Origin: JAEZBP01 sp963832725
Lineage (GTDB): Bacteria > Myxococcota_A > Polyangia > Polyangiales > Sandaracinaceae
Assembly: GCA_963832725.1 (NCBI GenBank)
Contig: CAWHVG010000003.1
Coordinates: 1,550,001 to 1,614,000, forward strand
Direction: 5' to 3'
Length of the DNA stretch: 64,000 nucleotides
This document shows, in pieces, positions 1 through 11,000 of the stretch (position 1 is its first letter; every line of letters starts with the position of its first letter). Below the pieces are notes generated by a model. That model made no database searches. It worked only from the letters and a program-made list of their open reading frames with translations, and was not told where the DNA came from. The position numbers were made by a program, and so were the translations under genes.

Positions 1-170
1 ACTCGCTGCGCGAGAGGCGCAGCGCGGACGCGCACCCCTTCTCGCTCGCTGCGCGAGAGGCGCAGCGCTCACGCGCACCACGACCCGAGAGGCGCACCCC
101 TACCCGAAAGCCGCAACGCTGACGCGGACCACTTCTCGCTCGCTGCGCGAGAGGTGCAGCGCGGACGCGA
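1..170. repeat. GC-rich degenerate direct-repeat tract at the window edge
   Basis: A 24-bp unit, CTCGCTGCGCGAGAGGCGCA plus GCGC, occurs at 2-25 and 45-68 and with one change at 139-162. Shorter decayed copies lie between them (CCGAGAGGCGCACCCC, CCGAAAGCCGCAACGC). The unit contains CTCGC-tgc-GCGAG, so each copy can form a short hairpin. The tract runs off the left edge, so its full length is unknown. Spacing is irregular and there are no unique spacers of constant size, so it is not a CRISPR array. No gene can be supported in 1-259. Confidence 0.6.
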
Positions 171-259
171 GAGGCCCGCCCGCGATCACGGGCGGATCAT
201 TCCGCATCTCCGGCGTCGGCTCGCCAGCGCGCCATCTCGGCGGCGCGCGGCTGTTCTCG

Positions 260-1333
260 TCACGGCGCGGCGGGGAGCGGGTGGGCTTCGAAGAAGTCGA
301 GCATGGCGTCGGTGGCGTCGATGTCGTTGGTGGTGTGGCCGAGGAAGGGGATGGGTAGGCCGCCAGGCCACGTGTGGCCGCCGCCGTCCACGGTGCAGAG
401 GCGGGTCTGGGCGGCGCAGCCGGGCCACTCGCGGCAGGTGACCTCGCCGTGCTCGTAGAAGACCGTCGGCTCGCCGCTGCAGCCGTTGAGCTCGGCCCAG
501 ATGGCCATGCTCTCGGCCACCGAACGGAAGACCAGACCGCCCAGGTCGTGGAGGATCGGGGTGCCGCCGTCGTAGGGCACCAGCGGGTCGGCGGTGCCGT
601 GGAAGTGGAAGATCGGCACGGGCCGCGCGGGATGGCACGCGTCCATCCCGTCCACGCCTGCGACGGGCGCGATGGCGGCGATGCGGTCGCTCATCTCGCA
701 GCCGAGCCGGTGCGACATGAACCCGCCGTTGCTCATCCCCGTCGCGTATACGCGGCGTGGGTCGACGCAGTAGTCGCGCTCCAATTTGTCGAGCGCGGCC
801 GCGATGAACCCGATGTCGTCCACCGCGTCCACCCACGCCGTGCCGCAGCAGTCGCCGGCGTTCCAGCTCGCCGCCACGCCCTGCGGGTACGCGACGATGA
901 GCTGCCGTGCGTCCGCCGCGTCGTTCATGTGGGTCAGGAGCGACTGCTGCCAGTCCGCCGAGGTGAAGCCGTGCAGGTTCAGCACCAGCATGGTGCCGCG
1001 CGTCGGGTCGTAGCCGTCGGGGACGTGGAGGAGGACGTGTCGCACCAGTCCGTCGTGCGGAACCAGCACGAGATGGTCCCCGGCCTCGCCCGTCTTGCCT
1101 TCGCAGGTGAAGGGCGCCGGCGCCGTGGGCTCGGGATCCGGATCGGGTGGCGGCGGCGTCGGCAACGGGATCGGAGCCGGGGGCGGCGACGCCATGCCTG
1201 CGTCGTCCATCGCGACGGGCATCCCCCCGTCGGCGCCTGCCGCCCCCGGCTCCGGCCTCGTCCCACCGATGTCCCCGCCCGTGTGCCCGCATCCCACGAG
1301 CAAGAGCGCCGCAATCCATCCCGATACGCGCAT
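260..1333 (-). CDS. PHB-depolymerase-family esterase (LpqC-like), lipoprotein
   Basis: Predicted surface or periplasmic esterase of the polyhydroxybutyrate depolymerase / feruloyl esterase-like alpha/beta hydrolase family. The protein (357 aa) begins with a lipoprotein signal ending in the lipobox LLVGC, followed by a Pro/Asp/Ala-rich linker of about 60 residues. The hydrolase domain then shows LNLHGF (oxyanion side), the nucleophile elbow GMSNGG, the probable acid in HGTADPLVPY and the catalytic His in GGGHTWPGG. A paired Cys set (DCC, CEM, CHP, CSG, CREWPGC) suggests disulfides outside the cytoplasm. I chose the ATG at 1333 rather than the upstream TTG because GGAGG lies 5 nt before it. The true substrate is not readable from sequence. 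It is divergent from the AraC-type regulator. Confidence 0.85.
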   Translation of the reverse strand: MRVSGWIAALLLVGCGHTGGDIGGTRPEPGAAGADGGMPVAMDDAGMASPPPAPIPLPTPPPPDPDPEPTAPAPFTCEGKTGEAGDHLVLVPHDGLVRHVLLHVPDGYDPTRGTMLVLNLHGFTSADWQQSLLTHMNDAADARQLIVAYPQGVAASWNAGDCCGTAWVDAVDDIGFIAAALDKLERDYCVDPRRVYATGMSNGGFMSHRLGCEMSDRIAAIAPVAGVDGMDACHPARPVPIFHFHGTADPLVPYDGGTPILHDLGGLVFRSVAESMAIWAELNGCSGEPTVFYEHGEVTCREWPGCAAQTRLCTVDGGGHTWPGGLPIPFLGHTTNDIDATDAMLDFFEAHPLPAAP

Positions 1334-1470
1334 CCCATCCTCCAACGCGGCGTGAGGCTAGAGGTACCGTGGCCGGTCGACCTTGCCGACCTCGCCAAAA
1401 GACCTGACCGATGCTGCCAGCCGCGTTTTGCTACGCTCTTCGGGTGTCGAGGATGGGGAGCACCGGCTGC

Positions 1471-2460
1471 ATGGCCTCCGCGCGGCTGACGTGGCCGGCG
1501 CTCCGGAGGCTGCGCGCGCTCGGCAAAGACCCGGCGCCGGCGCTGGCCGAGGTCGGCGTCGACGGCGCAGGGATCGACGATCCGGACTTCCGCATCCCGG
1601 AGGAGCAGCTCGACTCGCTCTGGGTCGCCTGCCGCGAGCTCGCGCGCGACGAAGCCTTCGGCATCCAGGCAGGGCTCGGCGACGAGCAGGGGCTCTTCGG
1701 CGTCGTCGAGTACGTCATGCGCAACAGCCCCACGCTGGGCGACGCGATGCAGGCCGGGATGCGCTTTCAGCGGATCCTCCACGACGCGGGCGACGACCGA
1801 CTGACCCTCGAGGGCGACCGAGCGTTCTTGCGCATGGGGCTCAAGAGCGGGCGGGAGCCGGCCGGCGTGCTGGTCGACTACGGCTTCGCCCGCGCGCTGG
1901 GCGGCGCGATGCTGATGACCGGCTCGCCGGGCCGGGCGCTGGAGGTGCACTTCGTTCACGCACGGCCCAAGCGGCTCGGCCCCTGGGAGCGCACCTTCCA
2001 GTGCCCGCTCTACTTCGACGCGCCCGAGAACGTGCTGGTCTTCCGCGCGACGCGCCTCGACGCGCCAATCCTCGCTTCGGATCCGGGGCTCTTGGCCATC
2101 CTGGAGGAGCACGCCAAGGGCCAGCTCGCAGCGCTCCCGGACGGCGGCGGGTTGGCGCGGCGCGTGTCCGAGCTCATCGCCGGCGAGCTGACCGGCGGCA
2201 CGCCGACGTCGGAGCGGATCGCGACCAAGCTCCACATGAGCGCGCGCACCTTGGCCCGGCGTCTCGGCGAAGAGGACACCTCGTTCTCCAAGCTGCTCGA
2301 CGCGCTGCGCCGGGAGCTGGCGGTCAGCCATCTGCGCGACCGCGACATCAGCGTGTCGGAGGTGGCCTTCCTGCTCGGCTTCCAGGACGCCAACGCGTTC
2401 AGCCGCGCGTTCAAACGCTGGACCGGCGCGCCGCCGAGCCATTTCAAGCGGGCCGGCTGA
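1471..2460 (+). CDS. AraC-family transcriptional regulator (arabinose-binding-domain type)
   Basis: About 330 aa. The N-terminal two thirds match the effector-binding half seen in OruR/ArgR-like AraC proteins (EEQLDSLWVACRELARDEAFG, then GLFGVVEYVMRNSPTLGDAM). The C-terminal 90 residues are a double helix-turn-helix: TSERIATKLHMSARTLARRL is the first and SVSEVAFLLGFQDANAFSRA the second, followed by the family FKRWTGAPPSHF ending. The ATG at 1471 has GGGGAG 10 nt upstream; ATG 1453 is an alternative. The divergent esterase lipoprotein and the palindrome downstream are possible targets, but no direct evidence links them. Confidence 0.9.
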   Translation: MASARLTWPALRRLRALGKDPAPALAEVGVDGAGIDDPDFRIPEEQLDSLWVACRELARDEAFGIQAGLGDEQGLFGVVEYVMRNSPTLGDAMQAGMRFQRILHDAGDDRLTLEGDRAFLRMGLKSGREPAGVLVDYGFARALGGAMLMTGSPGRALEVHFVHARPKRLGPWERTFQCPLYFDAPENVLVFRATRLDAPILASDPGLLAILEEHAKGQLAALPDGGGLARRVSELIAGELTGGTPTSERIATKLHMSARTLARRLGEEDTSFSKLLDALRRELAVSHLRDRDISVSEVAFLLGFQDANAFSRAFKRWTGAPPSHFKRAG

Positions 2461-2539
2461 GGCTCGACCACGATTTCCTCGCTCCCACGGCGGGCTCTGC
2501 CATGGCTCGCCATGCCGAGCCGGCCGGGGCCGAGATATC

Positions 2540-2581
2540 TTGATGACCGATCAACATTGATCAATGCGGATCGGCTATCAA
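2540..2581. promoter_or_regulatory. 42-bp imperfect palindrome with nested ATTGATCAAT core
   Basis: Centred between 2560 and 2561. Seventeen of 21 symmetric base pairs match: outer TTGAT/ATCAA, middle CCGATC/GATCGG, and a perfect core ATTGATCAAT at 2556-2565. The segment is AT-rich against a 70% GC background and lies between the AraC gene stop and the hydrolase lipoprotein. It looks like a compound operator with repeated TTGATC half-sites, of the kind bound by TetR- or MarR-type dimers. No such regulator gene is adjacent. The function is inferred from symmetry alone. Confidence 0.5.
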
Positions 2582-2751
2582 CATGAATCGCGCGCGCCTC
2601 GACGAGCGGGTACGCCCTCGCAGACAGCCGAACGCCCACCGAGACGCGACGAAGCTCCCCAATCGTGTGCGTGGGCGACACCGACTTCGGCGCGGGAGCG
2701 CGCTGCAGCGGGCTCGCACTCCGCGCGCCGTTCGCGGTAGCCTGCTCCCCC

Positions 2752-3768
2752 ATGCGTCGCGTCGCGCTCCTCTTCGTGCTCTGTCTCGCCGGTTGCGGCG
2801 AGTCGCACGACGATACCGCGCCCGCACCGGAGCCCGCGGCGCCGGCCCCGCCTGCCGAGCCGGCCCGCTGCGGCGCTCCGGCGACCTGGGAAGGCGGCGA
2901 GGTCCTGGAGACCGAGGACGGCGCGCGGATCTCTACCGTGTGGCCGGCCCCGCCGATGCGCCGCCCGTCGTGTACCTGCACGGCGGCCCCGGCTACGACG
3001 CCTGGGGCTTTCAGCAGGCGGTCGGCGCCGAGCTCGAGCAGTCGCTGCGGATGATCTACCTCGACCAGCGCGGCTGCGGGCGCTCGGCGGGCGGACCTGC
3101 CGATCTGGCGCTCGGCATGGACCCGACGGTGGAGGATTCTCGAGCGCCTGCGCACGCACCTCGGGATCGAGCGTTGGAGCGTCGTCGCGCACTCCTTCGG
3201 CGGGCTGGTCGGCCTCGTCTACCTCACGCGGCACCCCGACGCGGTCGATCGGATCGTGCTGGTGGAGGCATTCGCCGATCCCGAGGCCTCGCTCGCGCAT
3301 CAGGTGGAGGTGCTGGCGGAGGGCGGCGCGCCGAACGTGGTCGCGGTGGCGAGCGAGCCGCGGCCCGCGCTCGACCGCATGATGTTCCTCTACCAGATGC
3401 TCGGCCGCGCCGAGGTCGCGCGCCGGCTCCATTGGGCGAGCCACGACGCCGAGCGGCGCGCCGAGGCGATCGATCACCGCTCGCTGCTGTCCCGGTGTAC
3501 GCGCGACGGAGTGCTCCCGGCCTACCGCGCCGGCCACTGGATCGGCCCTCACCCCGAGCTGATGCGCGCCCTGCCCCGCCCTTCGCTCTACATCGCCGGA
3601 CGAGCGAGCCACGTCCTGCCCGAAGCGCGCATCCGCGCCAACGCGTCGAAGTGGGGCTCGGAGCTCGTCTGGATGGAGCACAGCGGGCACTTCCCCTACG
3701 CCGAGGAGCCGGCGCGCTTCGTCGAGCTCGTCACCGCGTTCCTGCACCCTCCAGACGACGCGAATTGA
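2752..3768 (+). pseudogene. Proline-iminopeptidase-like alpha/beta hydrolase lipoprotein, two frameshifts
   Basis: The gene is readable only by changing frame twice. Frame one gives a lipoprotein signal (MRRVALLFVLCLAGC) and a linker up to TEDGARI. Around 2928-2936 a base appears to be missing, and frame two continues with VVYLHGGPG and MIYLDQRGCGRS, the two hallmark motifs of S33 proline iminopeptidases. At 3135-3140 (GATTCT) a T appears to be extra, and the reading returns to the first frame with VVAHSFGGLVGLVYL (nucleophile elbow) and WMEHSGHFPYAEEP (catalytic His region). Every segment is well conserved and there are no internal stops once corrected. That favours sequence error or a very recent mutation over decay. 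Family call is firm; substrate is unknown. Confidence 0.75.
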
Positions 3769-3943
3769 GCCTCGGGCGATCCGGCGGGCGCGCCGGCAAC
3801 ACGGCGTCCGTGTGCGGCTCGACCTCGCGGGCCTCCTCGTCCGTGTCGAGCCGCGATGCCCTGCGGCGTCGCCTGCGGAATCGTGGGCCGATCACGACGA
3901 AAATCGGACGCTCCAGCCACCTGCTATACCTGGCGCCGTGGTG

Positions 3944-5143
<1,200 letters not shown>

Positions 5144-5310
5144 TTCGTTCGCAACTGCGCGGCCGAGCGAGCACGTCGCCTCGCTCCGTCCTCGGCACGC
5201 GCGCGGGCCTGGCCGCATCGAATGCCGCAGCCCTGCTGTCGCGCTGGGCTTCGATGACCGATCGGTCCAAGGAGCGCTGACCGACCGCTGCGCGGCGCCG
5301 GCGCCTCGAC

Positions 5311-6369
5311 TCACTCCTGGGCGGCGGTCGCGCCGCGGCGCGCGGCTCTTCGGCGCGCTCTCCGGCGGACGGCTCGACGATGCGCGGCGCGACGATGCGC
5401 GGCTCGGCGGCGGACGGCTCGACGATGCGCGGCGCGACGATGCGCGGCCCTGCGGCGGGCGGCGCGACGGCGGGCGGCTCTCCGGCGGGCAGCTCGGCGA
5501 CCGCGGGCCCGGCGGTGCATCACTCGCCCCACGTCGGGCGAGGGCGTGCCGACGTACCAGTCGTGGTAGGGCGGCTCGTCGATGCAGCCGGGCCGGTCGT
5601 CCTCGGGGCAGTAGATCCGGATGTGGAAATGGCTGCGGTGCGAGCGACTCCCCGAGTGCGGCGCCGTGGCGGTGCGGACCCGCTCCAGAAGCTCCTCCGC
5701 CGCGCCAGCCTGCTCGCCGGCCCGGAGCACGCGGCGCCGGATGTCGGGCGCGACCATGAGGTACTGCACGGGCGCCCGCGGGTCCGAGACCAGCTCCACG
5801 GCCAGCGCCCAGTTGCGCGCCGCGTCGAAGCAGTAGCGATGCCCTTGGAAGCGGCCGCAGCCGCTGCGTCGCAGGTTCACGAAGCGCTCGACCTCGGCCG
5901 AGTGCCCCTCTTCGTCCACGAGATAGAAGCCGATGTCGGCGTCGCGCCCGCTGCGGTGCGAGCGGTGGGGCGAGAGGTGCCCGCCGCGCTCGCGCGAGAG
6001 ATCCCCCACCACCAGCGGCGCGCCGGGGCTCGCTGCGGCGACGCGGGCGGCAGCGCGCTCGATCAGCTGGACCAGCTCCGCCGTGCCATAGCTCGCGTCG
6101 CGCTCGTCGCGGACCCGAAGCACCTCGGAGGTGGCCAGCCGCGCCGCCTCCCGCAGCCGCCCGCGGTCGGGCACGCCCACCGAGCGGCTCGAGGAGGCCT
6201 CGGACTGCGACGCAGCGCTGCTCGGCGCCGCGCTGGCGAGGACCTCTCCGCCCTCGGAGCTCGCTTGCGCCGCGCCCTTCGACGCGGGGCCGATCGCAGC
6301 GAGCACGAAGGCCGCGATCCACGTGCCACGCGCGAGAGCACGAGCACTGCCGCTCTCGTTCGAGCCCAT
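5311..6369 (-). CDS. mepA: Penicillin-insensitive murein endopeptidase (MepA-like, M74) with Arg-rich repeat tail
   Basis: Likely periplasmic zinc endopeptidase cutting D-Ala-mDAP cross-links in peptidoglycan. After a signal-like N-terminus, the catalytic domain holds HLSPHRSHRSGRDADIGFY (the zinc-site HxxGxxxD segment) and HRSHFHIRIYCP near the end of the domain, with extra cysteines (CGRFQGHRYC, CPEDDRPGC) as in MepA. The normal domain ends near residue 285. It is followed by about 55 residues of pentapeptides such as AHRRA and VRRRA, a strongly basic tail that E. coli MepA lacks. The ATG at 6369 was preferred to TTG 6405. Family assignment is strong; the tail's role is unknown. Confidence 0.88.
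   Translation of the reverse strand: MGSNESGSARALARGTWIAAFVLAAIGPASKGAAQASSEGGEVLASAAPSSAASQSEASSSRSVGVPDRGRLREAARLATSEVLRVRDERDASYGTAELVQLIERAAARVAAASPGAPLVVGDLSRERGGHLSPHRSHRSGRDADIGFYLVDEEGHSAEVERFVNLRRSGCGRFQGHRYCFDAARNWALAVELVSDPRAPVQYLMVAPDIRRRVLRAGEQAGAAEELLERVRTATAPHSGSRSHRSHFHIRIYCPEDDRPGCIDEPPYHDWYVGTPSPDVGRVMHRRARGRRAARRRAARRRAARRRAAHRRAAHRRAVRRRAAHRRAAHRRAVRRRARRRAARRGATAAQE
5341..5505 (-). repeat. 15-bp tandem repeat encoding the Arg-rich tail of the murein endopeptidase
   Basis: About eleven 15-bp units in the coding frame. The best copies, GGCTCGACGATGCGC and GGCGCGACGATGCGC, occur at 5371-5400 and again exactly at 5416-5445. A 39-bp perfect copy (5365-5403 and 5410-5448) reflects a higher-order 45-bp period. 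On the coding strand each unit gives A/V-H/R-R-R-A. Units toward 5505 are more diverged, which is the pattern expected of expansion at one end. Confidence 0.85.
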
Positions 6370-6441
6370 CGCGTCGAGTGTCCCCCGAGTGCCCGTCGAT
6401 GACAAAGTCCCGACCGGCGCAGCTCGAGGAAGCGCGTGGGC

Positions 6442-6648
6442 TCAGCCTTCCTCTTCTTCCATCCAGAAGCGGAAGAGCGCGGTCATGCCGATGGCGTGGG
6501 CGCAGCGCTCGCAGAGCGGCGGGCGCTCCACGTGAGGCCGGTCGCCACGCATGAAGAGGAGATACCCACGTGCGGCCGGCTCGCCGTCGATCTCGACGTC
6601 GCAGGCATGGCACCGAAGAGGCATCCGCTCCGTGTCGCCGCTGCTCAT
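6442..6648 (-). CDS. Small CxxC/CxxC putative zinc-ribbon protein
   Basis: A 68-aa protein with two cysteine pairs, CHAC near residue 13 and CERC near residue 46. These are separated by a short beta-hairpin-like stretch ending in RGDRPHVERPPL. This spacing suits one structural zinc. The C-terminus is acidic (MEEEEG). The start is supported by GGGAGA about 5 nt upstream of the ATG, which also places the gene separately from the long open frame upstream. No family is recognised. It lies between the murein endopeptidase and the Ap4A phosphorylase gene, divergent from the latter. Confidence 0.65.
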   Translation of the reverse strand: MSSGDTERMPLRCHACDVEIDGEPAARGYLLFMRGDRPHVERPPLCERCAHAIGMTALFRFWMEEEEG

Positions 6649-6841
6649 CGCGTCTCCCTGTCGGGAAGATAGCAATCGGAGGACCGCCGAGCACCACCGG
6701 CCTGCCGTTGCCTCCGAGCCGGGCCGCGCGCACGCTCGGGACCGTGCGGCACCCCACATCGCGCGACTCGCTCGAGCCCGTCCCCGAACGCGGCGACCCA
6801 CATCGCGACGCACCCGCTGGCCACCGGCGTCGGAGCGCCTC

Positions 6842-7628
6842 TTGACCGACGCACTGTGGCAGCAGGCCCGGGCCGCGAGCGAGCACGCGCGGCGTGCTGG
6901 TGCGCTCGGCCCCATCGAGACCGAGGCGCACATCCTTCGCGATGGCGACGCGCGCTTCGTGGTCCGCGTCGTCTCCAGCGTGGCCGAGAAAGAGCGCGCC
7001 GCCCGCGCCCGCCCCTCGGGCGACGATCCCTTCCTGCGGCCGGACCCGGATTCTGGTCGTCGCGGAGGCGGGTGACCACCATTGGGTGCTGCTCAACAAG
7101 TTCCCTGTCGTGCCGGACCACCTGCTCCTGGTCACCCGCGCGTTCGAGCCGCAAAACGTCCCGTTCTCGCGAGCGGACCTCCGCGCGCTGCTCGAGGTGA
7201 GCCGCGGCGCGAACGGGCTCTCGTTCTACAACGCGGGCCGCGAGGCCGGGGCGAGCCAGCCGCACCGCCACCTCCAGCTGGTCCCCGTGCCGCTCGACGA
7301 CGGGCCCGACGCCGTCCCGCTCGACCCGCTGATCCGCGCCGGCGCCCTGCCCTTCCCCCACGCCGTCCGCCCACGGCCTGAAGACGCGAGCGCGCACGAC
7401 ACCTACCTCGCGCTCCTGGCAGAGCTCGGCTGCGAGCATCGCCCCCACAACCTGCTGCTGGCCGACGCCTGGATGCTGGTCGTGCCGCGCGTCCGGGAGC
7501 GCTTCGAGTCGATCTCCATCAACGCGCTCGGCTTCGCGGGCTCGATCCTGGTGAAAGACGCCGCCCAGCTCGAGCGCGTCCGCGAGGTCGGCCCGCTGGC
7601 GCTCTTGCGACACGTCACGGGCGGCTGA
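6842..7628 (+). pseudogene. Ap4A phosphorylase / ATP adenylyltransferase, one frameshift
   Basis: Encodes a HIT-like Ap4A phosphorylase (about 260 aa when corrected), which splits dinucleoside tetraphosphates with phosphate. The N-terminal part starts at TTG 6842, with GGAG 6 nt upstream, and runs ALWQQARAASEHARRAGALG to DDPFLRPDPD. The reading frame then breaks at GATTCT (7049-7054). Removing one T restores PDPDLVVAEAGDHHWVLLNK, the expected continuation. Downstream motifs are intact: LNKFPVVPDHLLLVT and GASQPHRHLQLVPVPL with the HxHxH-type nucleotidyl site, then the C-terminal domain LLLADAWMLVVPR. The clean repair by one base argues for error or a recent mutation, not long decay. Confidence 0.8.
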
Positions 7629-8023
7629 TCGCCGAAGCCTCGCCGGGTCGAACGACCACGCGCTCTCACTCGCAGGCCGGGATGACGGTCATCGCGGTGC
7701 GGCAGGAGCGCGGCCGGACCGCTGAGCGGGCCGCTCCCTCGGCCCCTGCTCACCCGTGGGCGTGGAGCGCTCCCGCGTCGAGCAACCGTCGGTCACGCAT
7801 GATGTGCACGACCAGAGACCGGCGAAGCGGCCATTCTTTTCACCGGACGGCAGCCGCGAGTGCAACGTTCGTGCGTCGCCTTCCCACTAGAGATCCGTTC
7901 GGAGAGCCGAGAAAGCCGGGAGCGCGACGGGGTTGAGCCGTGGTTCGGGCCGACGAGGCGATGCCATTGCATCTCGAGGAGGCACGGGCCGCGGTTGGGC
8001 CCGGGAGACTCGTCGACGGACCT
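7629..8023. other. Intergenic region between convergent genes
   Basis: No convincing coding region is present in these 395 bases. Two structures are visible: a perfect 13-bp palindrome GATGACGGTCATC (7681-7693) and a hairpin with arms GGAGCGCGGCC (7705-7715) and GGCCGCTCC (7729-7737), one bulged base. The hairpin lies between two convergent stop codons and could serve as a transcription terminator, but it has no T-run on either side. Confidence 0.45.
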
Positions 8024-11000
8024 TCAGCGGCGGCGGATCCACACGAACGCGAGGAGCAGCGCCAGGAAGATTGGCGCCGTTCCGTCGCGCGAGGAGCCGG
8101 GCGCGACGGTGCAGCAGCCGCCGCTGCTCGCCGAGCCCGGACCGCCGTCCGCGCCGACGCCGCCGTCCTCGATCGGGATCGCGGCGTCGGTGCCGCCGAC
8201 GCAGGCGCCTCCCATGCAACGCTGTCCGGGTCCGCACGCCACGCCGGCGCAGGGATCGACGACGCACATGCCGTCCATGCAGATCTCGCCGTCACCGCAC
8301 ATGGCGCAGGGATCCGGCAAGACCACGACTCCGTCGGAGAGGGTCTCGGCGGAGGCCCCGTCGGGGCCGATGGCGCGGACGGCGAAGAGGTAGCGGCCGC
8401 CGACCCGCAGCGGTAGGCCGGTCGCGGTCGCCTGGGTGGCCGCGCCGACGTCGACGAAGCTCGGCCGGGTGAGGATGGCTCCCCCCGGCGTGAGCACCGC
8501 GTACTGGTAGCTGGTCGCGCCCGCGACCGAGGCCCAGTTGGCCCAGAGCGTGTCCGTGGTCACGACCTCGTCGATGTCGTCGCCGGGGCCGGTCGCCAGG
8601 TGCGTGCCGTCGTTCTCGGCCACGAAGACCGGCGCCGCCAGCACCTGCCGGTCGATGCCGTAGAGGTAGCCGTCGGCGACCGTCACCACGATCTCGTCCT
8701 CGCCGTCGCCGTCGGTGTCGGCGAGGATCGGCGAGCCGACCGGGAAGCGGAAGTCCAGCGCCCACTGGAGCGCCATCGTGCAGGGGTCGACGGCGTAGAG
8801 GAAGCCGTCGGTCGAGGGGACGAGCGCGGTCGGCGCGCCGCTCCCGGTCAGGTCGGTGGCGAGGGTGACGTCGCCGAGGACGCCGGGCGCGTCCGGCACG
8901 CCCGAGGGCGGGTCGTAGCGGGTGCCGCCGCGGAGCGCGATGTCGCCCACGATGCCGCCGCTCCCGTTCCACGCCGTGAGCCGCGCGCTGTTGTACTGGC
9001 CCTCGATGAAGCGCGGCCCGTCGCTGCAGACGACGCCGGCCCCCAGCACGCGGCTGTGGTGGTCGGCGGTGTCGGACCAGATGGAGGTGAGGTCCTGCTC
9101 GAACGCGTGCACCCCGTAGTAGGCGCCCGAGCACATCAGCTCGTCGGTGCCGTCGGCGTCGATGTCGAAGAGCTCGCCGTAGTTCGGGTAGCCGGCGGCC
9201 ACACTGCCGAGATCCGCGCCGTCGGTGCCGCGCCGCCACCAGAGCAGGTTGCGCGGCGTGGTCAGCACGTCCGCGATGCCGTCGCCGTCCCGGTCGGCGA
9301 GGACCTGCGCGCCGAGGCCGGAGCCGGCGACGACGGTCTCGAACTCGCTCGGCCACAGGGTGGAGCCGTCGGCGCCGCTGAGCGCGTCGATGACCACCGT
9401 GCCGCCCGAGCTGTTGTAGAGCTGGTAGGCGACGTCCAACACGCCGTCGCCGCTCACGTCGCCGACGATCGGGTCGTAGCTCACCGTGCGGGCAGAGGTA
9501 CCGACGGCGGCGGTCCACACCTCGCTCGCGTCCGACGCGTGCAAGACCCGGATCACGTCCGGCCCGTGGACGACCAGGACGACCTCCTTCGCGCCGTCCC
9601 CGTCGAGGTCGGCGACGCTCGGCACGCCGGCCCGCGGCACCTCCCAGTCGACGTGCGGCGGCTCGACCAGGCTCGCGCTCCCGACGGTGAGCCGCTGCAC
9701 GACACCGCGGCTGTCCTGCGCCAACACCTCGGCGGCGCCGTCCCCGTCGAGGTCTGCGGCGATCGGCACCCGACCGATCCCGTTGGTGCCGCTGTAGAAG
9801 CCGCCGATGCGGAGGCCCCGCTGCGGGAGCTCGCCGCCGGTGTCCGCGTTCGTCGCGGCCAGCATGTCGTCGAGGACCCACAGGAAGCCGTCCGAGCGCG
9901 CGGTGAGGATCTGCGGGCCGGTGCGGGTGACGTCGGGGAAGACCTCGAAGGTCAGGAGCGCGACGTCGGCGCCGATGGAGAGGCTGGCCTGCTGGGTGGG
10001 TGGATCGGTCCCCGCCCGCAGCGCGACCAGCGCGTCGACGCGGCCGCCCGTGACGTGGAGCGCGATGAGCTCCTTGGTTCCGTCGCCGTCGAGGTCGAGC
10101 GCCAGCGCGCGCGAGCTGGCCGACGCGGTGTAGTAGACCGGGGTGTCGCGCACGTAGACCGGCTGCACGCCCGCCGCCGTGTAGAGGCGCTCGAGGCCGG
10201 TGGCCGTGAGCCGGAACGCGCTCAGCCCGCTCATCGCGTCGCCGGTGAGGATCTCGCTCGAGCCGTCGCCATCGAGATCGACCAGGCCGCCGAAGGGGCC
10301 GACCGGGATGGAGTCGATCTCATCGCCGGTGGCCGCGTTCAGGGCCACCGTGGACCAGCTGTCCGAGGAGGCGGTGTAGAAGCTGGTCACGACCTCGAAG
10401 CGCCCGTCACCGCCGATGTCCTCCAGCCCGCCGGGGAACCAGCCGTGGCGGTCGTTCAAGAGATCCGAGACCGAGCGTTCCCAGCGCTTCACGAGGACGC
10501 CGCTCGTCTCGTCCCAGTCCATCATGAACACGCGCCGGGAGTTGGTGGGCGGCGCGTAGGTGTTGTCGGTCCAGCAGACGAGCTCCGGCCGCCCGTCTCC
10601 GTCCACGTCGGCGAGGCGGGTGGTGGCGGAGCCGTAGGGGATCGAGCCGACCGAGTCGCTGGTGGACTCCAGGCTGCCGTCGACGGTCGAGTAGACGTAG
10701 AAGTGGGTGACGCCCTGGACGACGATCTCCAGCTGGTCGTCGCCGTCGACATCGGCCACGGTGTCGTTGGCGCCGCAGACGTAGTCGCGGCGGCCGCGCT
10801 CGAGCTGGAAGAGCATCGAAGGCGACCCGAGCCCCGCGGCGAACGAGTAGGCGAGCGCCACGTCTCCGAGCGAGCCGGTGGAGCCACACGCGACGTCGGC
10901 GAGGTAGAGGTCCGTCGTCCCGTCTCCGTCGAAGTCGGCGAAGCGCACGTTCCCGACGTTGCCGACCACGCCGCTGGCCAGCGACCAGAGCAGCGTCCCG

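Noticed and set aside
1..170. CRISPR array
   Set aside because: Spacing is irregular, no spacers of even length, no cas genes.
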